The notes under the pieces were generated by a model. The model was not told where the DNA came from. It made no database searches and was given only the letters and a program-made list of their open reading frames with translations. 64,000 nt of DNA from Candidatus Thioglobus sp. MED-G25 (GTDB lineage: Bacteria > Pseudomonadota > Gammaproteobacteria > Arenicellales > UBA868): NCBI GenBank assembly GCA_002456995.1, contig NTKC01000004.1, positions 34,795 to 98,794 on the forward strand, written 5' to 3'. The translations under genes were made by a program, and so were the position numbers. This document shows positions 36,089 through 46,379 of the stretch, one piece after another. Every line of letters begins with the position of its first letter. The first letter of the stretch is position 1.

Positions 36089-36478
36089 ATTGTTGAATTG
36101 AGAGCCTGTTGGGGCTGTGTGGGCCATCGGTTAGATTCGCAGGCTAGCCGATTTGATATTTTCTTATGGTGTCGTTGAATTGGCTGTCGTAGAGCCCGAT
36201 TGGGGTTTTGTACACGTTGCAGTAAGACCGCTGTATAGATTGGGCGTTGCGGTGCGAGTTTGCATCGCGACAAATTTCGTCTTGCTTATCTGGGTGAAGT
36301 TCTGGTAAAAAGCACTTTCCGGAATGACATGTGGCGCACGCGAGTGATTGCCAATTGTTTTCCGAAAGGTTACCAAGAAGGGGTGAAGGCGCGGAGTATA
36401 ACACAGCGCCCAATACCGCTTTACCTGGTTCAGTTTGTTTTCTTTTATGATCTTGAACGGAGTAGAGGCTTTACCTAT
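36089..36478. promoter_or_regulatory. divergent rhlB/trxA intergenic region
   Basis: About 390 bases lie between the two starts and must hold divergent promoters. The frames open across it on both strands have no family resemblance, and the apparent N-terminal extension of trxA from 36260 is not thioredoxin-like. No strong palindrome or terminator is seen. In relatives this region also carries rho-autoregulation signals further downstream. Confidence 0.5.
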
Positions 36479-36805
36479 ATGTCAGACACAATCGTACACG
36501 TGAGCGATGATTCTTTTGAACAAGATGTGTTGTCTTCTGATAAACCTGTCTTGGTTGACTACTGGGCGGAATGGTGTGGACCATGCAAGTCGATTGCACC
36601 GGTGCTCGAAGAAATTGCAGACGAGTACCAAGAAAAGATGACTGTTGCTAAAATAAACGTAGATGACAATCCGTCAACACCACCCAAGTACGGGATCCGT
36701 GGTATACCAACACTGATGCTGTTTAAAAACGGTGCTGTCGAAGCGACCAAAGTTGGTGCCGTATCTAAAGCCCAGTTAAGCGCATTTATCGACGAAAATC
36801 TTTAA
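36479..36805 (+). CDS. trxA: thioredoxin 1
   Basis: The 108-residue cytoplasmic disulfide reductase has active site [10 protein letters not shown] near residues 30-39 and the cis-Pro region [14 protein letters not shown]. It starts at ATG 36479 ([10 protein letters not shown]), as in E. coli TrxA. The long upstream open extension is discarded. AGAGG lies about eleven bases before the ATG, which is a weak site. It precedes rho by 224 bases, the normal gammaproteobacterial order. Confidence 0.97.
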   Translation: MSDTIVHVSDDSFEQDVLSSDKPVLVDYWAEWCGPCKSIAPVLEEIADEYQEKMTVAKINVDDNPSTPPKYGIRGIPTLMLFKNGAVEATKVGAVSKAQLSAFIDENL

Positions 36806-37029
36806 ACCCAGTGAGTGCCACCGCCAGTACAGAATCCAGTTCGAGTGGACTTACGGACACTGAAGGTGGTAAATTGAACCCAACAGGACCGACGCTAACC
36901 CTGCTTACCTCTACACCACCTTCCAACTGAATTTCCGCGATACCGCCGGCCAATGCTGAGCCGGAGACCGTCCAGTCGGGACGGTATAGCTAGAACTTAT
37001 GCCAACCCGGCACACATTGAGATCAACTT

Positions 37030-38292
37030 ATGTCTTTAAGCCTAACCGAACTGAAAGAGAAAACACCGACCGAATTGGCTGAAGTTGCCCGGTCTCTCAA
37101 ACTGGACCATGTGAGTCGCCTGCGCAAGCAGGATCAGATTTTTGCGATCCTGAAATCTCAAGCCAAGCGCGGTGAGAAAATTAAGGGTGAAGGCGTGGTT
37201 GAGATACTGCAAGACGGGTTTGGATTTCTGCGTTCTGCCAGTAGTTCATACCTAGCGGGACCGGATGATATCTATGTTTCACCAAGTCAGATTCGGCGCT
37301 TCGCTCTGCGTACTGGTGACACAATCAGCGGGTTGATCAGGCCGCCAAAAGATTCAGAGCGCTACTTCGCACTGCTTAAGGTTGAAACCATTAATTTTCA
37401 GCCACCCGAAGAAGCAAGGAACAAAATACTGTTTGAGAACCTAACGCCCCTACATCCGGATGAGCGAATGCGTCTGGAACAGGAAAACGGCACGTCAGAG
37501 GACCTCATAGCGCGTGTCATTGATCTGGTATCACCCATTGGTAAAGGGCAGCGGGGGCTGTTAGTTTCAGCACCCAAGACGGGCAAGACCGTCATGTTGC
37601 AACAGATTGCGCACTCCATCACAGCGTCGGAACCGAACTGTGTGTTGATGGTGTTACTGATTGATGAGCGCCCTGAAGAAGTAACAGAGATGTCGCGTAC
37701 CGTTCGAGGAGAAGTTATTTCTTCTACTTTTGATGAACCCGCATCCCGCCATGTGCAAGTCGCTGAAATGGTCATCGAAAAAGCTAAGAGACTGGTAGAA
37801 CACAAAAAGGATGTTGTAATCCTTCTTGATTCGATCACCAGGCTAGCCCGCGCCTATAACACGGTACAGCCTGCATCGGGCAAAGTACTTACCGGGGGCG
37901 TTGATGCTAATGCATTACAGAAGCCCAAACGCTTTTTTGGAGCGGCGCGCAATGTCGAAGAGGGCGGTAGCCTCACAATCATCGCGACTGCACTGATAGA
38001 TACCGGGTCTAAAATGGATGATGTGATTTACGAGGAATTCAAGGGTACCGGTAATATGGAGATACACCTTGACCGGCGGATCGCTGACAAACGCGTGTAT
38101 CCAGCTGTCGTTATCAGTCGATCCGGTACACGGCGGGAAGAACTGCTGACCGACCCCACAGAATTGCAGAAGATCTGGTTGCTACTGAAGCTACTCCACC
38201 CCATGGATGACCTGGAAGCCGTGGAATTTCTACTGGATAAATTGCGTGCAACCAAGAACAATGCGGAGTTCTTTAAATCCATGAATCGCTAA
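37030..38292 (+). CDS. rho: transcription termination factor Rho
   Basis: Rho is a hexameric RNA-dependent ATPase that ends transcription of untranslated RNA. The 420-residue protein has the N-terminal Rho_N helices ([14 protein letters not shown]), the cold-shock-like RNA-binding domain (GFGFLRS), Walker A APKTGKT near residue 181, Walker [17 protein letters not shown], and the Q-loop/R-loop region [14 protein letters not shown]. The 224-base leader upstream has a small hairpin (ACCGTCC/GGACGGT around 36968-36987), which may belong to the leader control known for rho. Confidence 0.98.
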   Translation: MSLSLTELKEKTPTELAEVARSLKLDHVSRLRKQDQIFAILKSQAKRGEKIKGEGVVEILQDGFGFLRSASSSYLAGPDDIYVSPSQIRRFALRTGDTISGLIRPPKDSERYFALLKVETINFQPPEEARNKILFENLTPLHPDERMRLEQENGTSEDLIARVIDLVSPIGKGQRGLLVSAPKTGKTVMLQQIAHSITASEPNCVLMVLLIDERPEEVTEMSRTVRGEVISSTFDEPASRHVQVAEMVIEKAKRLVEHKKDVVILLDSITRLARAYNTVQPASGKVLTGGVDANALQKPKRFFGAARNVEEGGSLTIIATALIDTGSKMDDVIYEEFKGTGNMEIHLDRRIADKRVYPAVVISRSGTRREELLTDPTELQKIWLLLKLLHPMDDLEAVEFLLDKLRATKNNAEFFKSMNR

Positions 38293-38380
38293 ACCGGCTT
38301 GCCGGTGACGGACGATTCGCATATCATCGCGCGTCCCAGACCTGCTGGAACAGAGGCAGTACACACCAGAGAACCGTGAT

Positions 38381-38587
38381 ATGAAGGCCGATATTCACCC
38401 CGCCTACGAGGCGATTAAAGTCAGTTGCCAGTGTGGCAACTCATTTGAAACCCGCTCAACCATGGGGCGGGACCTGCACGTTGAAATCTGTTCGGCGTGT
38501 CATCCATTTTATACAGGCCAACAGAAAATAATTGACACAGCTGGCCGGGTAGGCAAGTTTCAGAAAAAGTACGGTCGCAAAGACTGA
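38381..38587 (+). CDS. rpmE: 50S ribosomal protein L31, zinc-binding type
   Basis: The 68-residue L31 has all four zinc ligands: Cys16, Cys18, Cys37 and Cys40 ([21 protein letters not shown]). It is therefore the zinc-containing paralogue rather than the zinc-free YkgM form made under zinc starvation. It lies 88 bases after rho, and the rho-rpmE order is widespread. Confidence 0.98.
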   Translation: MKADIHPAYEAIKVSCQCGNSFETRSTMGRDLHVEICSACHPFYTGQQKIIDTAGRVGKFQKKYGRKD

Positions 38588-38631
38588 CTATCCAAGGTAT
38601 TTTGTACAGCACCATAACCCCAGACTAAAGG

Positions 38632-39474
38632 GTGGTCGGCGCTTCTCCACAGAATACGGCAAGAGCAACAACTGCTCTTTCGATATTTTTCGTTCTTTTC
38701 GCAACCTCCACTGAAGTCGGGGCCGACCTCAGGTACGAGGTTGTTCGTGATGTAATTGACGGAGATACTATCATTCTCCAAAGTGGAGAAAGAGTACGTC
38801 TCGCCGGAATCAATACGCCGGAACTGAGGCGTGATGAACAACTTCACGAGCCACTTGCCAAAGAAGCATCGAGCACATTGCTTGATCTGATTGGTGGTCA
38901 ATTGGTCGGGCTTGAAGAAGCTGAAGATCCGCTTGATCACTATGGCCGTACCCTGGCCTATCTTTACAACAGTGCTGGTCAGAGTCTTCAGCGACAATTG
39001 CTCTTGAAGGGGCTCGCCAGTGTTATCGCCATATCGCCCAACTTGCGCTATTTGGATGAATATATTTCAGCTGAGAGAACAGCCCGGGCGAATAACCAGG
39101 GGATGTGGACAATAGACTACTACCGTGCCAGTTCGATTTCGATGATTAAACCCACAGCTGGCTATACATTTGTCTATGGTCGAGTTCAGCGTGTGGAACT
39201 CACCGAAAAGTGGTTTGTGTTCGCTCTTACCAAAAAATTTGTTGTGCTGATACCACGGCAGGACTGGAACCGGCACTTTGACTACAAACCCTGCAGCCTG
39301 GACCGGGCAAGGATAGCAGTTCGGGGTTGGGTCTCGATGACGGGCAAACGCTATCGACTGGTAATCAACCATCCTTTCATGCTTGAACGTTGTGGTCACG
39401 AGCCGATACGATTGTGCCCAAATAGTCAGGCTCGATCCGTATCATCCAGCCAGGGACAGGATGCGTGTGTATGA
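38632..39474 (+). CDS. secreted thermonuclease-like (SNase domain) protein
   Basis: The 280-residue protein has a signal peptide (about residues 1-31, ending TEVGA). A staphylococcal-nuclease domain follows: DVIDGDTIIL, then RLAGINTPELR and DHYGRTLAYLY supply the Asp, Arg and Glu catalytic positions. The remaining ~110 residues form a C-terminal OB-like tail with two conserved-looking cysteines. The start is a GTG with AAAGG almost adjacent, so the exact start is uncertain. It probably degrades extracellular or periplasmic nucleic acids. Confidence 0.85.
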   Translation: MVGASPQNTARATTALSIFFVLFATSTEVGADLRYEVVRDVIDGDTIILQSGERVRLAGINTPELRRDEQLHEPLAKEASSTLLDLIGGQLVGLEEAEDPLDHYGRTLAYLYNSAGQSLQRQLLLKGLASVIAISPNLRYLDEYISAERTARANNQGMWTIDYYRASSISMIKPTAGYTFVYGRVQRVELTEKWFVFALTKKFVVLIPRQDWNRHFDYKPCSLDRARIAVRGWVSMTGKRYRLVINHPFMLERCGHEPIRLCPNSQARSVSSSQGQDACV

Positions 39475-39535
39475 TTTCAGAGCGGTACCGTAGGCGCTAC
39501 TGTTACGCCGATTTGCGCCGACTCACGTGTCGCAC

Positions 39536-40144
39536 ATGAACCTTAGAGTGCTTATGCCAAAACTGCTACTGCTTGTGTCACTAATAATCGTGGTTCTGGT
39601 CGGGTTAGTTGCCGGACTGTGGACCCAACATCAGGACCGAGAAGTCACAAACCCTTTCGCCACGGTCGGCGGTGACTTTACGCTGATCTCAAAGGATGGT
39701 GAGGTTTCACTGTCCGATTTCAACGGGAAGGTGGTCCTGTTGTTTTTTGGCTATACATTCTGTCCAGATGTTTGCCCGACCGAACTCGCAAAAATGCGGG
39801 GTGCTTTCAACGATCTTTCCAGCTCTGAGATTGAACAGGTGGTAGGGATTTTTGTCAGCGTGGATCCCAATCGGGATACACCGGAAAAGGTCAGCGCTTA
39901 CGCGTCATTTTTTCACGACAGAATTATCGGTCTAACAGGTACCCGGGAACAGATCTCAGAAGTAGCAAAACTCTATTTTGTGGCTTACCAGGAAGTTGAA
40001 GCTGAGGGTTCGGCTACGGGTTACACCGTGGATCATACAGCCACAACCTATCTGATTGGCCAAGATGGCAAGGTCCAGAAATTGCTGCGGGGGCCCACAA
40101 GCCAGGAAATAGTTCAGGAACTGCGCAATCAGTTGGCTAGTTGA
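39536..40144 (+). CDS. SCO1/SenC family copper chaperone
   Basis: The 202-residue membrane-anchored thioredoxin-fold protein has one N-terminal helix (LLLLVSLIIVVLVGLVAG). Its copper ligands are CPDVC near residue 80 and the distal His in VDHTATTYLI. SCO proteins deliver copper to, or reduce, the CuA site of cytochrome c oxidase, which again points to aerobic respiration. I use the ATG at 39536; a GTG at 39527 and an ATG at 39554 are also in frame. Its stop overlaps the extended prmB frame. Confidence 0.93.
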   Translation: MNLRVLMPKLLLLVSLIIVVLVGLVAGLWTQHQDREVTNPFATVGGDFTLISKDGEVSLSDFNGKVVLLFFGYTFCPDVCPTELAKMRGAFNDLSSSEIEQVVGIFVSVDPNRDTPEKVSAYASFFHDRIIGLTGTREQISEVAKLYFVAYQEVEAEGSATGYTVDHTATTYLIGQDGKVQKLLRGPTSQEIVQELRNQLAS

Positions 40145-40173
40145 GCTTCAGTTATGACCGGGGCAGTGGGCAA

Positions 40174-41058
40174 ATGAAACTGGTAGATTGTGTGTCCGAA
40201 GTGGAGCAGCAGCTCCAGCACGCGAAGCTTTATTTTGGGCATGGTACAGACAATGCTCATGATGAAGCAGCCTGGCTGGTGATGGCAGCATCAGGCATTA
40301 ATGTCGGTACATTTGATGGAAACTGGACACAGGAATTGTCAGTAAAGCAGTTGGCGGAAACAGAAAAACTGATCTTGAAAAGGATCCACAGCCGACAACC
40401 ATTGGCCTATATTCTTAACAGTGCCTGGTTCGCAGAGACCGAGTTCTACATCGATGAGCGTGCGATAGTCCCGCGCTCTCACATAGGTGAGTGGATACCG
40501 GAGTGTTTTGAACCTTGGCTTGATCCAACTGGTGTGCAAGATGTACTCGACTTGTGTACCGGGGGTGGTTGTATCGCTGTCGCACTTGCTCTGGTTCTGG
40601 ACCAGGCTAGATTTGATGCCGTCGATATTTCCACGGACGCATTGGCAGTGGCGGCTATAAATGCACGTCGCCACGCGGTAAGTGATCGAATCCGGCTGAT
40701 CCAATCCGATCTGTTTACAGCATTGTCTGATCGTCGGTACGACTTGATTCTCTGTAATCCTCCGTATGTTGCAGACCAGCTGATGGATGAACTGCCGCTT
40801 GAATATAGCCATGAGCCAGAAATCGCATTCAGTGGCGGTTCAGATGGACTTACGTTAATTCGGCAGGTTTTGGCAGAATCGCGGGCACACCTTACTCAGG
40901 GGGGATTGTTGGTCGTTGAAGCCGGTAGCGCGGCACTGTCTGTCGAAAGTGCGTGGCCTACAGTACCGTTTACCTGGCTTATGTCAGCTAATGGCGAATC
41001 AGTGGTGTTTGTGTTGTCAGCTGATGAACTAGATGCTTATGGGCAGCGTTTTGTTTAG
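40174..41058 (+). CDS. prmB: 50S ribosomal protein L3 glutamine methyltransferase PrmB
   Basis: The 294-residue enzyme methylates the glutamine side-chain nitrogen of ribosomal protein L3. The family's N-terminal YFGHGTDNAHDEAAW and VPRSHIGEWI are present. The SAM motif DLCTGGGCIAVALA and the catalytic NPPY follow, as does EYSHEPEIAFSGGSDGL, which separates PrmB from PrmC. I start at the ATG at 40174. The frame is open to a TTG at 40141 that overlaps the preceding stop, but family alignments begin near the ATG. It converges on the rubredoxin gene. Confidence 0.92.
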   Translation: MKLVDCVSEVEQQLQHAKLYFGHGTDNAHDEAAWLVMAASGINVGTFDGNWTQELSVKQLAETEKLILKRIHSRQPLAYILNSAWFAETEFYIDERAIVPRSHIGEWIPECFEPWLDPTGVQDVLDLCTGGGCIAVALALVLDQARFDAVDISTDALAVAAINARRHAVSDRIRLIQSDLFTALSDRRYDLILCNPPYVADQLMDELPLEYSHEPEIAFSGGSDGLTLIRQVLAESRAHLTQGGLLVVEAGSAALSVESAWPTVPFTWLMSANGESVVFVLSADELDAYGQRFV

Positions 41059-41077
41059 ACACTCAGATAGACGATCG

Positions 41078-41248
41078 TCAGATCTCGATCATCTCAAAGT
41101 CGATCTTAGTCGCATCACAATCGGGGCACTGCCACGAATCAGGGATATCTTTCCAGCGCGTACCTGGATCAAGTCCGTCTTCTGGCAGACCCTCAGCTTC
41201 ATCGTAAATGAAGCCGCAGATGACACACATCCACGTCTTATAGTCCAT
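41078..41248 (-). CDS. rubredoxin
   Basis: The 56-residue protein is a complete rubredoxin. The first iron-binding pair is CVICG (Cys8, Cys11) and the second is CPDCDA (Cys41, Cys44). The conserved [18 protein letters not shown] lies between them and the [11 protein letters not shown] core follows. Rubredoxins pass single electrons to alkane or other monooxygenases, or to oxygen- and peroxide-reducing enzymes. The gene ends 20 bases from the convergent prmB stop and diverges from hemL across 122 bases. A rubredoxin next to hemL is seen in several proteobacteria. Confidence 0.96.
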   Translation of the reverse strand: MDYKTWMCVICGFIYDEAEGLPEDGLDPGTRWKDIPDSWQCPDCDATKIDFEMIEI

Positions 41249-41370
41249 GTCGGTTTCTTGTCTTAGGATTCAAAACACGGCATTCTAACCGAAAGCTTTC
41301 CACTCAGCGCGCTCAAGTTAGGTGCAATTGTTTCTGACACAATCAGAGTCTTCAAAACCGGAGTATCAGA

Positions 41371-42657
41371 ATGAAAGACGCCAATCAAAAGTTGTTTAAC
41401 GCCGCAAAGAAAGTCATACCGGGCGGTGTGAATTCACCTGTTCGCGCTTACAAAGCCGTGGGGGGCACACCCGTTTTTATCGATCATGCACACGGTGCCT
41501 ATATTTATGATACGGATGGGAAAGGATACATCGATTACGTATGTTCCTGGGGACCGATGATTCTGGGTCACGCCGAACCAATGGTGGTGGCTGCTGTACG
41601 GGCGGCAGCCGGACAAGGCTTGAGCTTTGGTGCACCGACCACTATGGAAACTAAGTTAGCGGAACTGATTTGCTCGGCTGTAGCATCCGTCGAACAGGTG
41701 CGAATGGTCAATTCAGGTACGGAAGCAACGATGAGCGCCATCCGATTGGCTCGTGGTTTTACCGGCAGAGACAAAATAATCAAGTTTGAAGGTTGCTACC
41801 ATGGGCACGCTGACGGTCTGCTGGTCAAAGCCGGGTCAGGCGCCCTTACACTTGGTGTACCAACCTCTCCGGGCGTGCCTGCAGCGATGGCTGAGCATAC
41901 GCTGACCCTGGAATTTAATAACCTTGAGCAGGTGACAACGGTGTTTGACGAGGTGGGGGAACAGTTGGCCGCGGTGATTGTTGAGCCTGTTGCCGGGAAT
42001 ATGAATTGCGTGCCGCCTAAATCTGGGTTTCTTGGAGGACTCAGAAATTTGTGTGATCAATACAACACTGTGCTCATATTCGACGAGGTTATGACTGGAT
42101 TCAGGGTCGCTGCTGCAGGCGCTCAGGCCCTGTACAGCGTGACACCTGATTTGACTACACTGGGCAAGGTGGTTGGGGGTGGATTACCAGTTGGAGCCTT
42201 CGGTGGGCGCGCCGAAATCATGGCCCACCTGGCACCCCAGGGAGCGGTATACCAGGCTGGAACCCTTTCCGGGAATCCGTTGGCAATGGCTGCGGGAATA
42301 GCCACTCTGCAACAAGTGCTTGAAGTGGGGTTTTATGAACGCCTCGGGAAGCGTCTCGACAGACTTATTGAAGGTTTGCGCAGTGTCGCCTTAGACACAG
42401 ACATCCCATTGGCGACCAACCATGTGGGCACTATGTTCGGGTTGTTCTTTACTGAAGCAGATACGGTGAGCAGTTTCGCTGATGTCATGGCGTGCGACAC
42501 GGTTCGATTTGGTCGCTTTTTTCATGGCATGCTTGAAGAGGGTATTTACCTGGCTCCTTCGGCATTTGAAGCTGGCTTTATTTCATCAGCTCATGGGAAT
42601 TCAGAGATTGATAGAACGCTAGAATCTGCGCGTCAGGTGCTGAAAACACTCAATTGA
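41371..42657 (+). CDS. hemL: glutamate-1-semialdehyde 2,1-aminomutase
   Basis: HemL makes 5-aminolevulinate from glutamate-1-semialdehyde in the C5 haem pathway, using PLP/PMP. The 428-residue protein has the expected N-terminus ([18 protein letters not shown]), the cofactor region [16 protein letters not shown], the Asp in FDEVMTGFR, and the Schiff-base Lys in [18 protein letters not shown]. The length is normal. The 122-base divergent region with the rubredoxin gene should hold its promoter. Confidence 0.97.
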   Translation: MKDANQKLFNAAKKVIPGGVNSPVRAYKAVGGTPVFIDHAHGAYIYDTDGKGYIDYVCSWGPMILGHAEPMVVAAVRAAAGQGLSFGAPTTMETKLAELICSAVASVEQVRMVNSGTEATMSAIRLARGFTGRDKIIKFEGCYHGHADGLLVKAGSGALTLGVPTSPGVPAAMAEHTLTLEFNNLEQVTTVFDEVGEQLAAVIVEPVAGNMNCVPPKSGFLGGLRNLCDQYNTVLIFDEVMTGFRVAAAGAQALYSVTPDLTTLGKVVGGGLPVGAFGGRAEIMAHLAPQGAVYQAGTLSGNPLAMAAGIATLQQVLEVGFYERLGKRLDRLIEGLRSVALDTDIPLATNHVGTMFGLFFTEADTVSSFADVMACDTVRFGRFFHGMLEEGIYLAPSAFEAGFISSAHGNSEIDRTLESARQVLKTLN

Positions 42658-43174
42658 AAAAGTTCAAGCACAATGCCTAGTGCATTGGTAACTCTCGATC
42701 GTGCCGTGCACTGTTAAGCAGAATAAAGGTGATGTCGGTAACTATCAGTGCCATTGTTAAGATGAAGCTCACGAGTACCAAAATAAATAACATAATGACC
42801 AACAAGTACAACGACGTGCTCAGTGCAAACTTGGTGCCACTTCGGCCGTCATCGTTAAGAGATGTTGATGAACCTGACCCGTATTACCACAGCAGCTGGG
42901 GTAGCCAAAGGATGAGTAAATGTAATCGCCGTCAGCAAAACTGAGAACAAGAGGATCTGAATGTTGTCATGGGGCTCGGTTAGAGTCAGGATGACAATCG
43001 CATAGGCAGCAATCGCCAAGGCCAGTCCGCTGATCTCAAACAGGCTCGGCAAGCTTCAACCGTTAACCCTTTTCATACGGACGAGACGAACCGTTACCAT
43101 GCTTTCGCATGGCATAAGAAACCAGATCGCGACGGGGAACAGCCGGCCGACCAGAATGGTCGGCGGACAACTGG
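42658..43174. other. 517-base region with two short hydrophobic open frames on the minus strand
   Basis: No confident gene. On the minus strand, 42855-43052 is open for 65 codons with two membrane-like segments and the stretch ITFTHPLATPAA, which faintly recalls the end of MnhG-type antiporter subunits. The next frame down to 42677 encodes another strongly hydrophobic stretch (LVIMLFILVLVSFILT). Neither has a clear ribosome-binding site. They may be two small membrane proteins or the remains of a cation-antiporter subunit. Small hairpins lie at 42671-42687 and 43098-43113. Confidence 0.35.
43147..43163 (-). terminator. weak hairpin downstream of the cold-shock gene
   Basis: CCGACCA and TGGTCGG form a 7-bp stem with a GAA/TTC loop, starting 12 bases past the csp stop. 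G+C-rich sequence but no T-run follows, so it may act as an mRNA 3' end or a Rho-dependent pause rather than an intrinsic terminator. Confidence 0.35.
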
Positions 43175-43387
43175 TCAGTCCGCTGGTGCTACGTCTTCAG
43201 CGGCTGGGCCCTTATCCCGGGTAGTAAGGCTGAATTCAACCCGTTGACCTTCAGTCAACGTCTTGAAACCCTCACCCCGGATCTCGCGGTAGTGAACGAA
43301 AACATCGTCTCCGTTTTCCTGTGCTATGAAACCATAGCCCTTGCGCTCGTTAAACCACTTCACTGTACCTAAATGTCGTTCCGACAT
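43175..43387 (-). CDS. cold-shock domain protein (CspA family)
   Basis: The 70-residue single-domain OB-fold RNA chaperone has RNP1 KGYGFIA and RNP2 DVFVHY, preceded by GTVKWFNE. The start is the ATG at 43385-43387 with GGAGGAGTT directly upstream; the frame's extension to 43495 is leader. The acidic C-terminal tail AAEDVAPAD is slightly longer than in CspA. About 100 bases separate it from nudC upstream, enough for a structured 5' leader of the kind that controls csp translation. Confidence 0.96.
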   Translation of the reverse strand: MSERHLGTVKWFNERKGYGFIAQENGDDVFVHYREIRGEGFKTLTEGQRVEFSLTTRDKGPAAEDVAPAD

Positions 43388-43487
43388 AACTCCTCCAAAC
43401 AGGGTTACTTCAAGATCAGAAAGCAAACAATATAGTGCTTCCCTGGCGCCCATTGTAACGGTGTTGCCTCTGAACGCACAACTTTTA

Positions 43488-44444
43488 TTACCCATCTTTA
43501 TGATAGCGATTTCGCAATGTTCTCAGCGATACCCCATCTATTCTGTTGTACCAATCTTCAATCAACCTAAACGAAATGGAAATATCTGTCGGCAGCTGAA
43601 ATTGCCCTGTTGCCAATCCTTCGCGGATTTGTTTGCGACTTAGCCAGCAAGCGTCTTCAAGTTCTTTATCATTTAAGGAAATCGAACGACTAGCAGCCTG
43701 AGCCTGGTATCCGAGCATCAGCGTACCTGGGAACGGCCACGGTTGCGATGAATGGTAACGTGCGCTTTTAATCTGTATTCCCGTTTCCTCAGCGACTTCC
43801 CTGATGACTGCTTGTTCTGCACTTTCGCCTGGTTCCACGAATCCAGCAATGGTGGAATAGCGTTTCTCTGGCCATTCGCTTTTGCGACCGAAAAGTGCTT
43901 CATCGCCGTTCTCAACAAGCACAATAATCGCTGGGTCGGTCCGCGGATAGTGTTCACGGGTACACTGTGGTGCAGTGCATTGGAGCACATGTCCACCGGA
44001 ACGAGCTACCGTTCGGGCACCACACGAACCGCAAAAACTCTGAGTCTTCCTCCAATTGAGGATAGCTCGGGCATAACTCAAAAGTGCAGCATGGCGCTCG
44101 TCCAGTAATGCAGCACAAGCCCGGAGGTCGACGAATTCCCCATGCTTAGAGGAATTTTCTTCGACCATGGTTGCAAAATAATGCAGATCAAATTCGCGCC
44201 CCAGGTAAACATAGTCATCAAGCACGCCGAAGGTTTTTTCGAATTCGATCAAGGACAGCAAAGCTGCCTGGTAGCCGGATGCTTCCCGCCGGACAAATAC
44301 ATTTGTGCCTGAGACCGGTAAGAAACGACTGGATTCACTGTTGATCAGACACGCCAGTGTTGTTTCGGCACTGCGCTGCTCCGGGGCACGGTCAGTGGTC
44401 TGACTTGAGAACAGATTAAGTGAACTGAGGTGTAGGTGGTTCAT
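43488..44444 (-). CDS. nudC: NADH pyrophosphatase / NAD-RNA decapping hydrolase NudC
   Basis: The 318-residue Nudix enzyme has a zinc ribbon with four Cys (CGSCG and CTAPQC). The Nudix box [22 protein letters not shown] and the NudC-specific [12 protein letters not shown] follow. It hydrolyses NADH to NMNH and AMP and removes NAD caps from RNA. It is followed on the same strand by the cold-shock gene, and their frames nearly abut. The N-terminal 110 residues are the usual divergent NudC domain. Confidence 0.94.
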   Translation of the reverse strand: MNHLHLSSLNLFSSQTTDRAPEQRSAETTLACLINSESSRFLPVSGTNVFVRREASGYQAALLSLIEFEKTFGVLDDYVYLGREFDLHYFATMVEENSSKHGEFVDLRACAALLDERHAALLSYARAILNWRKTQSFCGSCGARTVARSGGHVLQCTAPQCTREHYPRTDPAIIVLVENGDEALFGRKSEWPEKRYSTIAGFVEPGESAEQAVIREVAEETGIQIKSARYHSSQPWPFPGTLMLGYQAQAASRSISLNDKELEDACWLSRKQIREGLATGQFQLPTDISISFRLIEDWYNRIDGVSLRTLRNRYHKDG

Positions 44445-44638
44445 GGTTGGCGAATTCTCGAGAGCAACGTGATTCGTACATGAGCAAAGTTAAGCGTGTG
44501 TAAGGGTACTACAGGCCGCAACGTTTAAGTCGCTAGCGTCCTGCGGTTAGAATGCCTGTACGCAGAGTTCCGGCACTCTCGCGATGTGTGACCTGAACAC
44601 TGTCGATCAACATTACCGCCGAAGATCCTAGAATCATT

Positions 44639-46375
44639 ATGCGCCAGGAACTCAGTGACCTGTTGAAAATCTCCGTTTCAGCTCTGATCGAGGAAGGTGT
44701 GATCTCTGTAGATGTTCCAGCCGATGTTTACATCGAGCGAACGCGACAGCGAGATCACGGCGATTTTGCTTGCAACATTGCGATGATATTGGCTAAGCCC
44801 GCCAGAATGAAACCACGCGATCTGGCTAACTTGCTGCTCTCCCGTTTGCCGCAAAACACATTGATCGACAGGACCGAGGTGGCTGGACCGGGTTTCATCA
44901 ATATCTTTCTGACCCACGATGCGTTCTATAAACTGATCCCCGTGGTCCGAAAAGCCGGGGATAGCTATGGTTGTTGCGACGCTGGAGAGCAAAAACGCAT
45001 TCTGGTGGAGTTTGTATCCGCCAACCCAACTGGCCCACTCCATGTGGGACATGGCCGCGGTGCCGCCTATGGCGATGTACTGGTCCGGGTTCTCAGAGCA
45101 GCCGGATACGATGCCGCGAGTGAGTACTACATCAATGATGCCGGGCGCCAGATGGATATTCTGGCGGTCAGTGTGTTTTTACGTTACCTGGAACTGTGTG
45201 GCGAAGAATTTGAATTTCCTGACAACGCCTATCAGGGGGACTACGTTTTCGATATTGCGGCGAGTTTGCATCGCGACCTCGGGGAGGATTTGCGACAACC
45301 GTTAAACGCAGTCACTGGTTCTTTGCCGGCAGACGGCGACCAATTGCTAGATACGCTGATTGAGCGTGCAAAGACATTGCTCGGTAAGGAAAGGTTTACT
45401 CAAATACACGACTTGGCCAGAGATACACTGGTCGATGACATCCGTAAAGACCTCTCACAGTTCAGAGTAACTTTCGATCACTGGTTCTCGGAAAGCACCC
45501 TGGTCACAGGCAATGCAGTTGCACGGGCTGTGGAGAAGTTGACCAAAAACGGTCTGATGTATGAAAAAGACGGTGCATTGTGGTTGCGCACGACTGACTA
45601 CGGTGATGAAAAGGATCGCGTTGTAATCCGGGCCAATGGAAACCACACCTATTTTGCAACTGATATTGCCTATCACCTAGACAAGTTTGAACGTGGTTTT
45701 GATCATGCCATCAATATCTGGGGTGCGGATCACCATGGTTATATCAAGCGGGTCAAGGCTTCGATCGCAGGATTAGGCCAAGAGCCGGATGCGCTCACAG
45801 TATTACTGGTGCAATTCGCTGTACTGTACCGCAACGGTGAAAAGGTCTCTATGTCAACACGCAGTGGTCAGTTTGTAACGCTGCGTGAATTACGTCAGGA
45901 AGTCGGTACCGATGCAGCCCGCTTTTTCTATGCCCTGCGTAAACCCGAACAGCATATGGACTTCGACCTGGATCTGGCCAAGTCCCAGTCTAGTGACAAC
46001 CCGGTGTACTATGTTCAGTATGCCCATGCGCGGATCTGCAGCGTTTTCAAGCAGCTGCTTGAAAAAGATATAGCTGTAGACCTTGATGATTCTGATTTTG
46101 GTTTGTTGACAGAAGAGCGCGAACTGGATCTGTTGCGTGAACTGTCACGCTATCCAGAAGTTGTCGAAACGGCCGCGCGCAGCTACGAACCTCACCTCGT
46201 CGCCTATTACGTTCGCGATCTCGCCAACGAATTCCACACCTATTACAACGCACATCCTTTTATAGCTACCGATGCACCTCTTCGAAACGCCAGATTATCG
46301 CTGATTGATGCCACCCGAGTCGTATTGGCCAACGCGCTCACTCTACTCGGTGTTTCAGCACCCAGTAGTATGTGA
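44639..46375 (+). CDS. argS: arginyl-tRNA synthetase
   Basis: The 578-residue class I synthetase charges tRNA-Arg. It has the N-terminal Add1 domain (residues 1-90), the HIGH-type motif NPTGPLHVGHGRGAAYGD near residue 125, and the ArgS motif STRSGQFVTL in place of KMSKS. The C-terminal DALR-type anticodon-binding domain carries the QYAHARICSVFKQ helix. It is followed 4 bases later by the SPOR-domain protein gene, a pairing common in Gammaproteobacteria. Confidence 0.97.
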   Translation: MRQELSDLLKISVSALIEEGVISVDVPADVYIERTRQRDHGDFACNIAMILAKPARMKPRDLANLLLSRLPQNTLIDRTEVAGPGFINIFLTHDAFYKLIPVVRKAGDSYGCCDAGEQKRILVEFVSANPTGPLHVGHGRGAAYGDVLVRVLRAAGYDAASEYYINDAGRQMDILAVSVFLRYLELCGEEFEFPDNAYQGDYVFDIAASLHRDLGEDLRQPLNAVTGSLPADGDQLLDTLIERAKTLLGKERFTQIHDLARDTLVDDIRKDLSQFRVTFDHWFSESTLVTGNAVARAVEKLTKNGLMYEKDGALWLRTTDYGDEKDRVVIRANGNHTYFATDIAYHLDKFERGFDHAINIWGADHHGYIKRVKASIAGLGQEPDALTVLLVQFAVLYRNGEKVSMSTRSGQFVTLRELRQEVGTDAARFFYALRKPEQHMDFDLDLAKSQSSDNPVYYVQYAHARICSVFKQLLEKDIAVDLDDSDFGLLTEERELDLLRELSRYPEVVETAARSYEPHLVAYYVRDLANEFHTYYNAHPFIATDAPLRNARLSLIDATRVVLANALTLLGVSAPSSM

Positions 46376-46379
46376 CCAG

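Noticed and set aside
36260..36478. N-terminal extension of the thioredoxin frame
   Set aside because: The upstream residues are not signal-like or thioredoxin-like, and the 36479 ATG gives the standard TrxA length.
36785..36990. Open minus-strand frame of about 65 codons in the rho leader with a repetitive Val/Ser pattern
   Set aside because: It has no start codon or ribosome-binding site, runs into the trxA end and matches no family I know. It is probably chance openness.
41033..41266. Plus-strand 77-codon frame between prmB and hemL
   Set aside because: It is antisense to the clearly real rubredoxin gene.
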